From: JAKLFA01 sp964450385
GTDB lineage: Bacteria > Omnitrophota > Gorgyraeia > Zapsychrales > JANLHA01
Length of the DNA: 64,000 bases
Assembly (NCBI GenBank): GCA_964450385.1
Contig: CAYVEC010000006.1
Span: 12,636 to 76,635 of the forward strand
Direction: 5' to 3'
Each line of letters begins with the position of its first letter. The stretch's first letter is position 1. Below, in pieces: positions 50,784 through 59,774 of this stretch. Position numbers and translations under genes: made by a program. Under the pieces are notes generated by a model, which searched no databases, was not told where the DNA came from, and worked only from the letters and a program-made list of their open reading frames with translations.

Positions 50784-50812
50784 TTGACATTGGCGGGTGA
50801 TAACGGTATAGT
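50784..50812 (+). promoter_or_regulatory. Promoter of the carA operon
   Basis: TTGACA (50784-50789), 17-nt spacer, TATAGT (50807-50812), the same two hexamers as before nfnA. The shared hairpin starts 8 nt after the -10. Confidence 0.82.
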
Positions 50813-50820
50813 AAACTATG

Positions 50821-50845
50821 TTTTAGGGCATTGAAGTCCTCAAAA
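50821..50845 (+). promoter_or_regulatory. Shared leader hairpin, copy 3 (ANTAR-type, acts as antiterminator)
   Basis: TTTTAGG pairs with CCT-C-AAAA (one bulged C); the loop is GCATTGAAGT, inner hexaloop ATTGAA (A at 1, G at 4). Its 3' arm and part of its loop are the 5' arm of the following terminator, so only one of the two can form. Confidence 0.65.
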
Positions 50846-50872
50846 TTGTGGTTAATTTTGAGGACTTTTTTT
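50834..50872 (+). terminator. Attenuator terminator in the carA leader
   Basis: A perfect 14-bp stem (50834-50847 with 50854-50867), loop GTGGTT, followed by T5. It lies 43 nt upstream of the carA start codon. Confidence 0.9.
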
Positions 50873-50914
50873 GTGAAAAAATCAAGTTCGGCGTATTTTC
50901 AAGCTGGGGAATCC

Positions 50915-52045
50915 ATGAAACGGGCGGTTATTTATTTAGAAGACGGGGTGATGTTTTACGGCCGGTCCCTTGATGTCACGGGTGAGTCCGAGGGCGAGGT
51001 TGTCTTTAACACCTCGATGACCGGTTATCAGGAGATCCTGACGGACCCGAGTTATGCCGGTCAGATCGTGACCATGACGTATCCGCTTATTGGAAATTAT
51101 GGGGTCAACGGCGATGATGTTGAGTCGGACCGCGTCCATGTGAAGGGTTTTGTCGTCAAGGAATTCTGCCGCCGCCATTCGAATTTCCGCGCCACCGAAA
51201 GCCTGATCGATTATCTAAAGCGTTATCAGATCCTCGCGGTTGAGGGGGTGGACACCCGGGCACTCACACGTCATCTTCGCGAGCATGGGTCGATGCGCGC
51301 GATCTTGTCGACCGAGGACATGGACCCGGCCTCGCTGGCTAAAAAAATGACACGGGTCCCGTCGATGGACGGGGCGGATTGGGTGAGCGCGGTCACGGCC
51401 CGTGAGCCGTATGTCTGGCCGGCGGAGGGGGCGTATCAAGACCGTCCGAGGTTTCGCGTCGCGGTCATTGACTGCGGGGTCAAGTGGACGATCCTGCGTA
51501 TCTTTGCCCGGCTTGGGTGCGAGTGCCATGTCTTTCCGGCCGGGACGGCGCTCGAGGCGATGCTTGCTATTCGGCCGGATGGGCTCTTTATTTCAAACGG
51601 TCCCGGGGACCCGGCGGCCGTGACCTCTGTTATCGCCGAGACGCGCAAGGCGATCGGCCGGCTGCCGATCTTTGGGATCTGCCTCGGCAATCAGATCTTG
51701 GGGCTAGCCCTGGGCGGACGGACCTATAAATTAAAGTTTGGACATCACGGGGCGAATCACCCGGTCCTGGATACGAGCCATGCCCGGATCGGGATCACAT
51801 CGCAGAACCACGGATTTTGTGTGGACCTTAATTCACTTGATCGGAAGGATATCGAGATCATCAACCTGAATCTGAACGATCAGACGGTCGAGGGAATTCG
51901 GCATAAACGATATCCGATCTATGCGGTGCAGCATCATCCCGAGGCCGCGCCGGGGCCGCACGATGCCAGGTATTTGTTTGAAGATTTTATCCGGATGATG
52001 AATGAGAATGCAACAGGGGTCGGGCGGCCAGCGGGCCGTCGCTAG
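50915..52045 (+). CDS. carA: Carbamoyl-phosphate synthase small subunit
   Basis: Glutaminase subunit supplying ammonia to CarB for pyrimidine and arginine synthesis. 376 residues. N-terminal CarA domain with EVVFNTSMTGYQEILTDPSY near residue 32; class I GATase with Cys in IFGICLGNQILGLALGG near 253 and His/Glu in AVQHHPEAAPGP near 337. I chose the ATG at 50915 (MKRAVIYLEDG) over 50831, which lies in the terminator. carB starts 9 bp later. Expression is controlled by the attenuated leader. Confidence 0.95.
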   Translation: MKRAVIYLEDGVMFYGRSLDVTGESEGEVVFNTSMTGYQEILTDPSYAGQIVTMTYPLIGNYGVNGDDVESDRVHVKGFVVKEFCRRHSNFRATESLIDYLKRYQILAVEGVDTRALTRHLREHGSMRAILSTEDMDPASLAKKMTRVPSMDGADWVSAVTAREPYVWPAEGAYQDRPRFRVAVIDCGVKWTILRIFARLGCECHVFPAGTALEAMLAIRPDGLFISNGPGDPAAVTSVIAETRKAIGRLPIFGICLGNQILGLALGGRTYKLKFGHHGANHPVLDTSHARIGITSQNHGFCVDLNSLDRKDIEIINLNLNDQTVEGIRHKRYPIYAVQHHPEAAPGPHDARYLFEDFIRMMNENATGVGRPAGRR

Positions 52046-52054
52046 GGACAGAGT

Positions 52055-55000
52055 ATGCCGAAACGCAGCGATATCCATAAAATTTTATTGATCGGGTCCG
52101 GGCCGATTGTGATCGGCCAGGCCTGTGAATTTGACTATTCCGGCACTCAGGCCTGTAAGGCCTTGCGGGAGGAGGGCTATGAGGTTGTCTTGGTGAATTC
52201 CAATCCGGCGACGATCATGACCGACCCCGAGACCGCGGATGCAACCTATATTGAGCCGCTCACCGTTGAGTTCGTCGAGAAGATCATTGAGAAGGAACGG
52301 CCTGACGCGGTGCTTCCGACCCTCGGGGGCCAGACGGGGCTGAACCTCGCGATCGCGCTTTATGAGGCGGGAGTTCTTGAGCGTTACGGGGTCAAGATGC
52401 TCGGGGCGGCCTATGAGGTGATCAAGAAGGCCGAGGACCGGGAACATTTTAAAAAGGCGGTCGAGAGCATCGGGCTCGATCTGCCCCGGAGTGCGTTCGC
52501 CCGGACCATGGACGAGGCCTGGGCCGCGGCCGAGGAGATCGGGTTCCCGCTGATCATCCGGTCGTCGTTCACCCTCGGCGGGACCGGCGGCGGGATCGTG
52601 CGCGACCGCGCGGATTTTGAACGTATGGCCTCGCTCGGTCTCGACAGCAGTATTATCCGCGAGATCCTCATTGAGGAATCGATCGAAGGGTGGAAGGAAT
52701 ATGAGCTCGAGGTCATGCGCGACACAAAGGATAACGTCGTCATCGTTTGTTCGATTGAAAACCTTGATCCCATGGGGGTCCATACCGGCGACAGCATTAC
52801 GGTTGCGCCGCAGCAGACGCTGACCGATGCCGAGTACCAGGAGATGCGTGATGCCTCGCTCGCCTTGATCCGTGAGATCGGCGTCGAGACCGGCGGATCG
52901 AATATCCAGTTCGCGGTGGATTCCGAGAACGGCCGCATGGTCGTGATCGAGATGAATCCCCGCGTCTCGCGGAGTTCGGCCCTGGCGAGCAAGGCGACGG
53001 GGTTCCCGATCGCGAAGTTCGCGGCGAAATTGGCGGTGGGGTATTCGCTCGACGAGATCCAGAACGATATTACCCGCGAGACCCCGGCGAGTTTCGAGCC
53101 GGCCATTGATTACTGCGTGGTCAAGGCCCCGCGTTTTACCTTTGAGAAATTCCCCGAGGCCCAGGACATCCTCGGCGTCCAGATGAAATCCGTCGGTGAG
53201 ACCATGGCGATCGGCCGGACCTTTAAGGAGGCCCTGCAGAAGGCTCTGCGCGGGCTTGAGATCGGCCACGCCGGGCTCGACAACAAGCTCGATTATCGTC
53301 AGATCCCGCCGGAAAAGATCATCCAGCGCCTGAGCGAGCCGAACGCCTCTCGGATCTTTTATATCAAATACGCGTTTCAGGCCGGGATGTGCCTTGAGGA
53401 GATCGCGCGCATCAGCCGGATCGATCCCTGGTTCTTGGCGCAGATCGAGCAGATCCTTGACCTGGAACGCGATCTTGTGGCCGCGGCCGAGGCGAACGCT
53501 CTGACCCCCGAACTTCTCCGGCAGGCCAAGGAATACGGGTTCGGGGATGCCCAGCTCGCCGTGATCTTTAAGACCACGGAGCTCGAGATGAGGGCGCGGC
53601 GTAAAGCCCTGGGGATCACCGCTGTTTTTAAGCAGGTCGACACCTGCGCGGCCGAGTTCGAGGCGTATACCCCGTATTATTATTCGACGTATGAAAAGGA
53701 AGACGAGTCCGGAATCCGGGCCCGTGAGGCCTCCTCGCGGAAAAAGCGGATCATGATCCTCGGCGGCGGGCCGAACCGGATTGGTCAGGGGATCGAATTT
53801 GATTACTGCTGTTGTCATGCCTCCTTTGCCTTAAAAGAGATGGGGTTCGAGACGATCATGGTGAACTCGAATCCCGAGACGGTCTCCACAGATTATGATA
53901 CCTCGGACCGCCTATATTTTGAGCCGGTGACCTTTGAGGATGTGATGAACATTGTGGAGGTCGAACGGCCGGACGGCGTTATTGTCCAGTACGGCGGCCA
54001 GACCCCGCTCAATCTTGCCCGGCGGCTTCATGAGGCCGGGGTCCCGATCATCGGGACGTCGGTGGATTCGATCGACCTCGCAGAGAACCGGGAACTCTTT
54101 TCCAAATTTATCACGGGGCTCGGGATCGAACAGCCGGCCAACGGATCGGCGAATTCCGTCGAGGATGCAGTCGCCGCGGCCTCGGCGATCGGGTATCCCG
54201 TCCTGGCGCGGCCGTCGTATGTCCTGGGCGGGCGCGCGATGCGGATCGTTTATGACCGCGATGAACTGCTCCGTTTTATCGACGCGGCCAAGGAGGTCTC
54301 GGCGGGTCATCCGATCCTCATCGATAAATTTATTGAGGACGCGATTGAGGTTGACGTTGATGCGATCTCGGACGGCCGGGATGTTGTGGTGGCCGGGATC
54401 ATGGAGCACATTGAGAATGCCGGGATTCACTCCGGGGATTCGGCCTGTGTGATCCCGCCTCCGACGATCAGCGAGGCGACGCTTGAGCGGATCCGCGAGT
54501 GCACGCGCCAGATGGCGCTCGGCCTTCATGTGGTGGGCCTGATGAATGTCCAGTTCGCGATCAAGGGGAGCCGGGTGATGGTTCTTGAGGTCAATCCGCG
54601 CGCCTCGCGCACGATCCCGTTCGTGGCCAAGGCCACGGGCAATCCGGTCGCGAAGATCGCGGCCCAGATCATGGCCGGGAAACAGCTGGGTGATTTTCAA
54701 TTGAACCTCGGCGACCCGGACCATTTTTCGATCAAAGAGTCTGTCCTGCCGTTCTCTCGTTTTTCCGGCGTGGATATTGTCCTAGGACCTGAAATGAAAT
54801 CGACTGGCGAGGTTATGGGGATCGCGGCCTCGTATGGGGAGGCCTTCGCGAAATCGCAGATCGCGGCCGGCCAGAGCCTGCCGCGCGAGGGTGCGGTCTT
54901 TATCAGCGTGAACGATGAGGATAAGCGCCAGACGATCTTTGTCGCCAAAAAATTGAGGGATCTCGGATTTGACCTTGTGGCCACGAGGGGAACGGCCAAG

Positions 55001-55306
55001 GTACTCCGCTCGAACGGGGTTCCGGTGGAGGTCGTTGAGAAATGCGGCGAGGGTCAGCAGGACCTGATGAAGCTGGTCCGCGGGGGGCGCATCCGCCTGA
55101 TTCTAAATACACCGTCGGGGTCCCGGAGTCAGTCCGACATGCGGGCGATCCGCGCGGCGGCGATCCTTCACGGGGTGCCGTGTATCACGACACTTCAGGG
55201 GGCCTGGGCCGCGGTCAACGCCCTGGACGTCGCGGGTCAGGCGGGGTGGTCGGTCTGTTCGCTTCAGGATTATTATGCCCGGCGGACTCAGGGCCCGAAA
55301 GGCTAG
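52055..55306 (+). CDS. carB: Carbamoyl-phosphate synthase large subunit
   Basis: 1083 residues, single-chain CarB. Two homologous ATP-grasp halves: the first begins KILLIGSGPIVIGQACEFDYSG and includes FTLGGTGGGI and VIEMNPRVSRSSALASKATG; the second begins MILGGGPNRIGQGIEFDYCC and includes VLEVNPRASRTIPFVAKATG. The C-terminal MGS-type allosteric domain (about 935-1075) contains FISVNDEDKRQ and TRGTAKVLRSNG. Carbamoyl phosphate links nitrogen assimilation to pyrimidines, and the downstream pyrG is in the same pathway. Confidence 0.96.
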   Translation: MPKRSDIHKILLIGSGPIVIGQACEFDYSGTQACKALREEGYEVVLVNSNPATIMTDPETADATYIEPLTVEFVEKIIEKERPDAVLPTLGGQTGLNLAIALYEAGVLERYGVKMLGAAYEVIKKAEDREHFKKAVESIGLDLPRSAFARTMDEAWAAAEEIGFPLIIRSSFTLGGTGGGIVRDRADFERMASLGLDSSIIREILIEESIEGWKEYELEVMRDTKDNVVIVCSIENLDPMGVHTGDSITVAPQQTLTDAEYQEMRDASLALIREIGVETGGSNIQFAVDSENGRMVVIEMNPRVSRSSALASKATGFPIAKFAAKLAVGYSLDEIQNDITRETPASFEPAIDYCVVKAPRFTFEKFPEAQDILGVQMKSVGETMAIGRTFKEALQKALRGLEIGHAGLDNKLDYRQIPPEKIIQRLSEPNASRIFYIKYAFQAGMCLEEIARISRIDPWFLAQIEQILDLERDLVAAAEANALTPELLRQAKEYGFGDAQLAVIFKTTELEMRARRKALGITAVFKQVDTCAAEFEAYTPYYYSTYEKEDESGIRAREASSRKKRIMILGGGPNRIGQGIEFDYCCCHASFALKEMGFETIMVNSNPETVSTDYDTSDRLYFEPVTFEDVMNIVEVERPDGVIVQYGGQTPLNLARRLHEAGVPIIGTSVDSIDLAENRELFSKFITGLGIEQPANGSANSVEDAVAAASAIGYPVLARPSYVLGGRAMRIVYDRDELLRFIDAAKEVSAGHPILIDKFIEDAIEVDVDAISDGRDVVVAGIMEHIENAGIHSGDSACVIPPPTISEATLERIRECTRQMALGLHVVGLMNVQFAIKGSRVMVLEVNPRASRTIPFVAKATGNPVAKIAAQIMAGKQLGDFQLNLGDPDHFSIKESVLPFSRFSGVDIVLGPEMKSTGEVMGIAASYGEAFAKSQIAAGQSLPREGAVFISVNDEDKRQTIFVAKKLRDLGFDLVATRGTAKVLRSNGVPVEVVEKCGEGQQDLMKLVRGGRIRLILNTPSGSRSQSDMRAIRAAAILHGVPCITTLQGAWAAVNALDVAGQAGWSVCSLQDYYARRTQGPKG

Positions 55307-55333
55307 GCAGGGTCGTGATCGAGAGGGGGACGT

Positions 55334-56707
55334 ATGTGCGGGATCATCGGAATATCGAATCAGCCCGAGGCAAGCAAGGCCATTTATTTGGGGCTCTACG
55401 CCCTTCAGCACCGCGGTGAGGAGGCGGCCGGGGTGGCCTCGTTCGACGGAGACCGGGTGCATCTGATCAAGAATCCCGGGCTCGTCACGGACGCCTTGAG
55501 CCCGCAGGACCTTGACAGGCTGAAAGGCCGCGCCGCGATCGGGCACTGCCGGTATTCGACGACCGGATCGAGCAATGTGAAGAACACCCAGCCGTTCCTC
55601 GTCCGTCACCGCGGGCAGTCGATCGCGATCGCCCACAATGGCAATTTGACGAACACCGCCGAGCTCCATCACCGCCTCGAAGAGGAGGGATCGCTGTTTC
55701 AGACCACGATGGATTCGGAGCTCATCGTTCATCTCTTGGCCAAGGAAAAGGCCGGCGACCTTGCGGGGATGTTCACGAACGTCCTCCGCCAGCTCGAGGG
55801 CGCCTTCTCGCTCGTCTTTCTCGTTGGAGACACGATTGTCGGGGCCCGGGACCCCAAGGGCTTTCGGCCCCTGTGCCTGGGGAAGGCCGCTGAGGGGTAT
55901 GTCCTTGCGAGTGAGACATGTGCCTTTGACCTGATCGGCGCTGAGCACGTCCGGGAGATCGAGCCTGGTGAACTGGTCATTATCAAGAAAGACATCTTGG
56001 AGACGTATCGTTATGCGCAGACATCAGGGGCTTCGGCCCAGTGTATTTTTGAGAATATCTATTTTTCTCGTCCAGACAGCCGTATTTTTGGTGACAATGT
56101 ATATTTGACACGCAAACGCTTGGGCGCGCAGCTCGCCAAGGAACACCCGAAGCGAGACGCGGATTTTGTGATGGCGATCCCAGATTCGGGAAATTACGCG
56201 GCCCTGGGGTATGCGCAGGAGATCGGTCTGCCGTTCGAGACCGGGATGATCCGGAACCACTATATCGGTCGGACGTTTATCCAGCCCACGCAGTTCATCC
56301 GCGAGGCTCGGGTCCGGGTCAAGCTGAATCCGATTCGGGAGGTTCTGGCCGGCAAGAGCGTTGTCGTTGTCGAGGACTCGATCGTGCGCGGGACTACGAG
56401 CCGGAGCCGGATCGAGGCGATCCGGAAGGCCGGGGCGCGCGAGATCCACATGCGGATCAGCTGTCCGCCGATCCAGTGGCCGTGTTTTTACGGGATCGAT
56501 TTTCCTAATAAAAAAGAATTGATCGCTTCGAATCAGACGGTCGAGGAGATCGCCCGTTTTATCGGGGTGGATTCGCTCGGGTATCTGAGCCGGGAGGGGA
56601 TGCTTTCGGCGATGGCGACGAAGGGGACGTTCTGTCACGCGTGTTTTTCAGGGACGTATCCAGTGGCGGTCCCGGGCGGGCAGGGGAAATATCTGCTTGA
56701 AGCATGA
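55334..56707 (+). CDS. purF: Amidophosphoribosyltransferase
   Basis: First committed step of purine synthesis: PRPP plus glutamine gives phosphoribosylamine. 457 residues. The N-terminus is MCGIIGISN, so the nucleophile Cys is exposed by Met removal with no propeptide; YALQHRGEEAAG, GHCRYSTTGSSN and AHNGNLTN follow. The phosphoribosyltransferase half has VVVVEDSIVRGTTSR near residue 346. It starts 27 bp after carB, in an operon that mixes purine and pyrimidine amidotransferases. The absence of a propeptide is of the E. coli type; Cys ligands of the Bacillus-type Fe-S cluster are not obvious. Confidence 0.95.
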   Translation: MCGIIGISNQPEASKAIYLGLYALQHRGEEAAGVASFDGDRVHLIKNPGLVTDALSPQDLDRLKGRAAIGHCRYSTTGSSNVKNTQPFLVRHRGQSIAIAHNGNLTNTAELHHRLEEEGSLFQTTMDSELIVHLLAKEKAGDLAGMFTNVLRQLEGAFSLVFLVGDTIVGARDPKGFRPLCLGKAAEGYVLASETCAFDLIGAEHVREIEPGELVIIKKDILETYRYAQTSGASAQCIFENIYFSRPDSRIFGDNVYLTRKRLGAQLAKEHPKRDADFVMAIPDSGNYAALGYAQEIGLPFETGMIRNHYIGRTFIQPTQFIREARVRVKLNPIREVLAGKSVVVVEDSIVRGTTSRSRIEAIRKAGAREIHMRISCPPIQWPCFYGIDFPNKKELIASNQTVEEIARFIGVDSLGYLSREGMLSAMATKGTFCHACFSGTYPVAVPGGQGKYLLEA

Positions 56708-56758
56708 GGGTTCAGACCAGAGTCCAGAGATGAGGGCGCATAACGATAGGGGCGGAGG

Positions 56759-58366
56759 ATGAGTAAATTCATTTTTGTCACCGGGGGCGTTGTTTCGAGT
56801 CTGGGCAAAGGGCTGGCGTCGGCCTCGATCGGAAAATTGCTCGAGGAGCGCGGGCTCAAGGTCGCGTTCATCAAATGCGATCCGTATCTGAACGTCGATC
56901 CCGGGACGATGAGCCCCTTTCAGCATGGCGAGGTTTATGTCACGGATGACGGCGCCGAGACGGACCTCGACCTCGGTCATTATGAACGGTTCACCCATGC
57001 TGTCTGCACCCGTTCGAGCAATATCACGACGGGCAAGATCTATTATTCGGTGATCACGAAAGAACGCCGGGGGGATTATCTCGGTAAGACGATCCAGATT
57101 ATCCCGCATATTACGAACGAGATCAAGGACGCGATCCGCCGGGTCCCCAAGGAGCAGGATGTCGATGTCACGATCGTGGAGATCGGCGGCACCGTCGGCG
57201 ACATCGAGAGCCTTCCCTTTTTGGAGGCGATCCGTCAGATGCGCTGGGAACTCGGAGAGGGTTACGCGATCAACATCCATGTGACCCTTCTGCCTTATAT
57301 CAAAGCCGCGGGGGAGCATAAGACCAAGCCGACCCAGCACAGCGTCGGACGGCTTCGCGAGATCGGGATCCAGCCGGATTTCCTGCTCTGCCGGACTGAA
57401 AAACACATGACGAAGGATCAGCGGGATAAGATCTCGCTGTTCTGCAATGTCGACCGCGATTCGGTCATTGAGGCGATCGATGTCAAAAGCATCTATGAGG
57501 TCCCGCTCTTTTTTAAGAAACAGCGGCTCGATGACCTGATCCTGCGGAAACTGAATATCCCGCGCGAGGACAGGGAGATGACCTCGTGGGAGGAGGTGGT
57601 GGGCCGCGTCCGCCAGCCTGGGCATGAGGTCCGGATCGCTGTCGTTGGGAAATATATCGCCCTGCCGGACGCGTATAAATCGATCTATGAGGCCCTGACC
57701 CACGGCGGGATCGCGAATGACACGCGGGTCTGTGTCGAGAAGATCGATTCCGAAGACCTGGAGAAGGGCGGGAACCCGGGCCAGTATCTCGCGACAGCGG
57801 ACGGGATCCTGATCCCCGGCGGGTTTGGCGATCGGGGGATCGAGGGAAAGATCACGGCCGTGCGCTACGCCCGCGAACAGGGGGTTCCGTTCTTTGGCAT
57901 CTGTCTCGGCATGCAGGTGGCCACGATCGAGTTCGCCCGGAATGTCTGCGGCATGGACGCCGCGAATTCAACGGAATTCAAGGTCGACACCCCGCATCCG
58001 GTGATCAGCCTTCTTGAGGAACAAAAGACGGTCCGGACCAAGGGGGCCACGATGCGCCTCGGATCCTATGAGTGCCGTCTCGCAAAGTCCTCGCGGGCCT
58101 ACGCGGCCTATGGTCAGGAGACGATCCATGAACGGCATCGTCACCGGTATGAATTTAACGGCGCCTACCTCGATGCCCTGACAAAGCATGGGGCTGTTGT
58201 CGCCGGGACCAATCCCGAGACCGGGCTCGTTGAGATCATTGAGATCCCGGCCCACCCCTGGTTCGTGGCCTGCCAGTTCCATCCGGAATTCAAGTCAAAA
58301 CCGGACCAGGCCCATCCCTTATTTCGGCATTTCGTCGCCGCGGCCCTCGCGCGTCAGAAACGCTGA
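56759..58366 (+). CDS. pyrG: CTP synthase
   Basis: ATP- and glutamine-dependent conversion of UTP to CTP. 535 residues. Synthetase domain starting FIFVTGGVVSSLGKGLASASI with KCDPYLNVDPGTMSP and EIGGTVGDIESLPFLEA; GATase domain with PGGFGDRGIEGK near residue 350, Cys in FFGICLGMQVATIEF near 382 and His/Glu in CQFHPEFKSKP near 506. Last gene of carA-carB-purF-pyrG; a short terminator-like hairpin follows. Confidence 0.96.
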   Translation: MSKFIFVTGGVVSSLGKGLASASIGKLLEERGLKVAFIKCDPYLNVDPGTMSPFQHGEVYVTDDGAETDLDLGHYERFTHAVCTRSSNITTGKIYYSVITKERRGDYLGKTIQIIPHITNEIKDAIRRVPKEQDVDVTIVEIGGTVGDIESLPFLEAIRQMRWELGEGYAINIHVTLLPYIKAAGEHKTKPTQHSVGRLREIGIQPDFLLCRTEKHMTKDQRDKISLFCNVDRDSVIEAIDVKSIYEVPLFFKKQRLDDLILRKLNIPREDREMTSWEEVVGRVRQPGHEVRIAVVGKYIALPDAYKSIYEALTHGGIANDTRVCVEKIDSEDLEKGGNPGQYLATADGILIPGGFGDRGIEGKITAVRYAREQGVPFFGICLGMQVATIEFARNVCGMDAANSTEFKVDTPHPVISLLEEQKTVRTKGATMRLGSYECRLAKSSRAYAAYGQETIHERHRHRYEFNGAYLDALTKHGAVVAGTNPETGLVEIIEIPAHPWFVACQFHPEFKSKPDQAHPLFRHFVAAALARQKR

Positions 58367-58430
58367 AATAAAAATAAGTGTATTTTTTGACATTTATCTA
58401 TATAATGGTTCTGCCCTAAAGGGTTTGGGG

Positions 58431-58450
58431 AGGCCGGTGAGGCCTTTTTC
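58431..58450 (+). terminator. Probable terminator after pyrG
   Basis: AGGCC (58431-58435) pairs with GGCCT (58441-58445), loop GGTGA, then T4. Only five pairs, so it may be weak. Confidence 0.5.
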
Positions 58451-58512
58451 GCGGCGGTGACACCTGTGGCCGGAGGGGCAGATTGACAAGCGATGTTCCT
58501 GGTTGGAGTTTC

Positions 58513-58603
<91 letters not shown>

Positions 58604-58606
58604 CAT

Positions 58607-58924
58607 ATGTATTTTGTGTACGTATTAAAAAGTCGGATCCGGAAATATTCGTATGTAGGGTGAACGAATAATATTGATCGGCGGGTTCGCGAGCATCAGG
58701 AGGGGCGAAGCCGGAGCACTCGGGCGTATCGGCCTTTTGATGTGGTTTCTGTGGAAGAGTTTGAGACTCGGGGAGAGGCTCGGCTCCGTGAGAAGTGGCT
58801 GAAGAGCGGCTGTGGACGGGAGATGAGGAAGAAGGAGGGTTCTCAAGCGCGTCGATGCCTCCTAATGGCAGACAGACAGGAGGGGCGTGTGGAGCAATCC
58901 CTGCCCGCCGGCAGGCGGGCATGA
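58607..58924 (+). pseudogene. GIY-YIG endonuclease-domain gene with an in-frame TGA
   Basis: Reading from the ATG at 58607: MYFVYVLKSRIRKYSYVG, then TGA at 58661, then TNNIDRRVREHQEGRSRSTR, RPFDVVSVEEFETRGEARLREKW and LKSGCGREMRKKEGS. This is the short YhbQ/UPF0213-type GIY-YIG domain, in which the position of the TGA is normally an aromatic residue (GWT/GYT). A single TGG-to-TGA change would explain it. Reading frame after the domain runs on into the duplicated tRNA segment to a TGA at 58922, so the natural C-terminus is unclear. It lies exactly between the tRNA-Leu and its partial copy. Confidence 0.7.
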
Positions 58925-58956
58925 GGGTTCGATTCCCTCCTCGCGCATAAATTTTT
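58880..58956 (+). repeat. Direct repeat copy 2: partial tRNA-Leu with a 20-bp palindrome inserted in the variable arm
   Basis: Repeats 58547-58603 (57 bp) but is split after GCAATCC by the insert at 58901-58920. No acceptor 5' strand, D-arm or anticodon stem 5' strand precedes it, so it cannot be a working tRNA. Confidence 0.85.
58901..58920. repeat. 20-bp GC palindrome
   Basis: CTGCCCGCCGGCAGGCGGGC: arms GCCCGCC and GGCGGGC (the 3' arm partly offset) around a short centre, looking like a small palindromic repetitive unit. It sits in the variable-arm loop of the partial tRNA copy. I found no other full copy in the window. Confidence 0.5.
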
Positions 58957-58986
58957 TCGTTGTCGGATCCCATCATGAAGGGGCGT

Positions 58987-59700
58987 ATGTCCAAGGACAT
59001 TCAGGTTAGCGTTAGCATTCTCTGCGCCGACTTTACGCGGTTGGCCGAGGAGGTCCGGCGGATCGAGGCGAGCGGTGCTGACCGCATTCACGTGGATGTG
59101 ATGGACGGCCATTTTGTCGCGCCCATTACCATGGGCGATCTCATCGTCAAAGCCGTGAGGCCGCTCACGCGGCTCATCATTGAGGCGCACTTGATGATCG
59201 ATCATCCGGCCTCTCAGATCGAAAATTTTGCCCGCGCCGGCGCGGACGTGATCTCGGTCCACGCTGAGTGCTACGGTCCGCGGAGCGCGGCATCTGCCGG
59301 ATTCGGCCGTTTCCCTAAAGAGATCGTCCATTTTGACCGTGAGGCGGCGCGCCGCGATTTGAGCGCGATCCGCGCCTTGGGGAAAAAGGCGGTCCTTGTC
59401 TTTAATCCCGCGACCCCGGTGACGATCGATGGTCTTATTGACGTGATCGATGGGGTTTTGATCATGTCGGTCAATCCCGGTTTTGCGCACCAGAAATTCA
59501 TGCCGGCCGCGCTCGGGAAGGTCGATCAGGCCGCGCGCCTCGTTGACGAGGTGGCGATCGACGGAGGGATTAACGACGTGACCGGAGCGGAGGCGGTGAA
59601 GGCCGGGGCCACGGTCCTTGCGACGGCGAGTTATTTTTTTGCCTCGAAAGACCCTCAGCGGCTCGTCAAGGGGCTCAAGGCCTTAGGCGATTCCCACTAA
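58987..59700 (+). CDS. rpe: Ribulose-phosphate 3-epimerase family protein
   Basis: TIM-barrel epimerase of the pentose phosphate pathway or a relative. 238 residues from the ATG at 58987 (MSKDIQVSVSIL), which has AAGGGG just upstream; 58975 and 58960 are in-frame alternatives. Core motifs: VSILCADFTRL, HVDVMDGHFVAPITMG, EAHLMIDHP, VISVHAE near residue 95, FNPATPV, LIMSVNPGF and AIDGGI. Between VSVHAE-type strand and the next helix there is an extra stretch of about 20 residues (around YGPRSAASAGFGRFPKEI). The phosphate-binding end GATVLATASYFF deviates from the usual AGSAIF. A different sugar-phosphate substrate is possible. Confidence 0.82.
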   Translation: MSKDIQVSVSILCADFTRLAEEVRRIEASGADRIHVDVMDGHFVAPITMGDLIVKAVRPLTRLIIEAHLMIDHPASQIENFARAGADVISVHAECYGPRSAASAGFGRFPKEIVHFDREAARRDLSAIRALGKKAVLVFNPATPVTIDGLIDVIDGVLIMSVNPGFAHQKFMPAALGKVDQAARLVDEVAIDGGINDVTGAEAVKAGATVLATASYFFASKDPQRLVKGLKALGDSH

Positions 59701-59774
59701 AGGGGATGGTAAAGCCGGCGAAGATTTGATATACTTTGAGTGATTCATGATGAATGTCTAGGTGAGGATTGACT

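Noticed and set aside
58387..58406. TTGACA and TATAAT after pyrG as a promoter for tRNA-Leu
   Set aside because: The two hexamers are only 8 nt apart and a terminator-like hairpin lies between them and the tRNA.
58661..58663. TGA read as tryptophan in the GIY-YIG frame
   Set aside because: TGA is the normal stop of trkA, rarA, thiolase-linked genes, nqr genes and others in this window.
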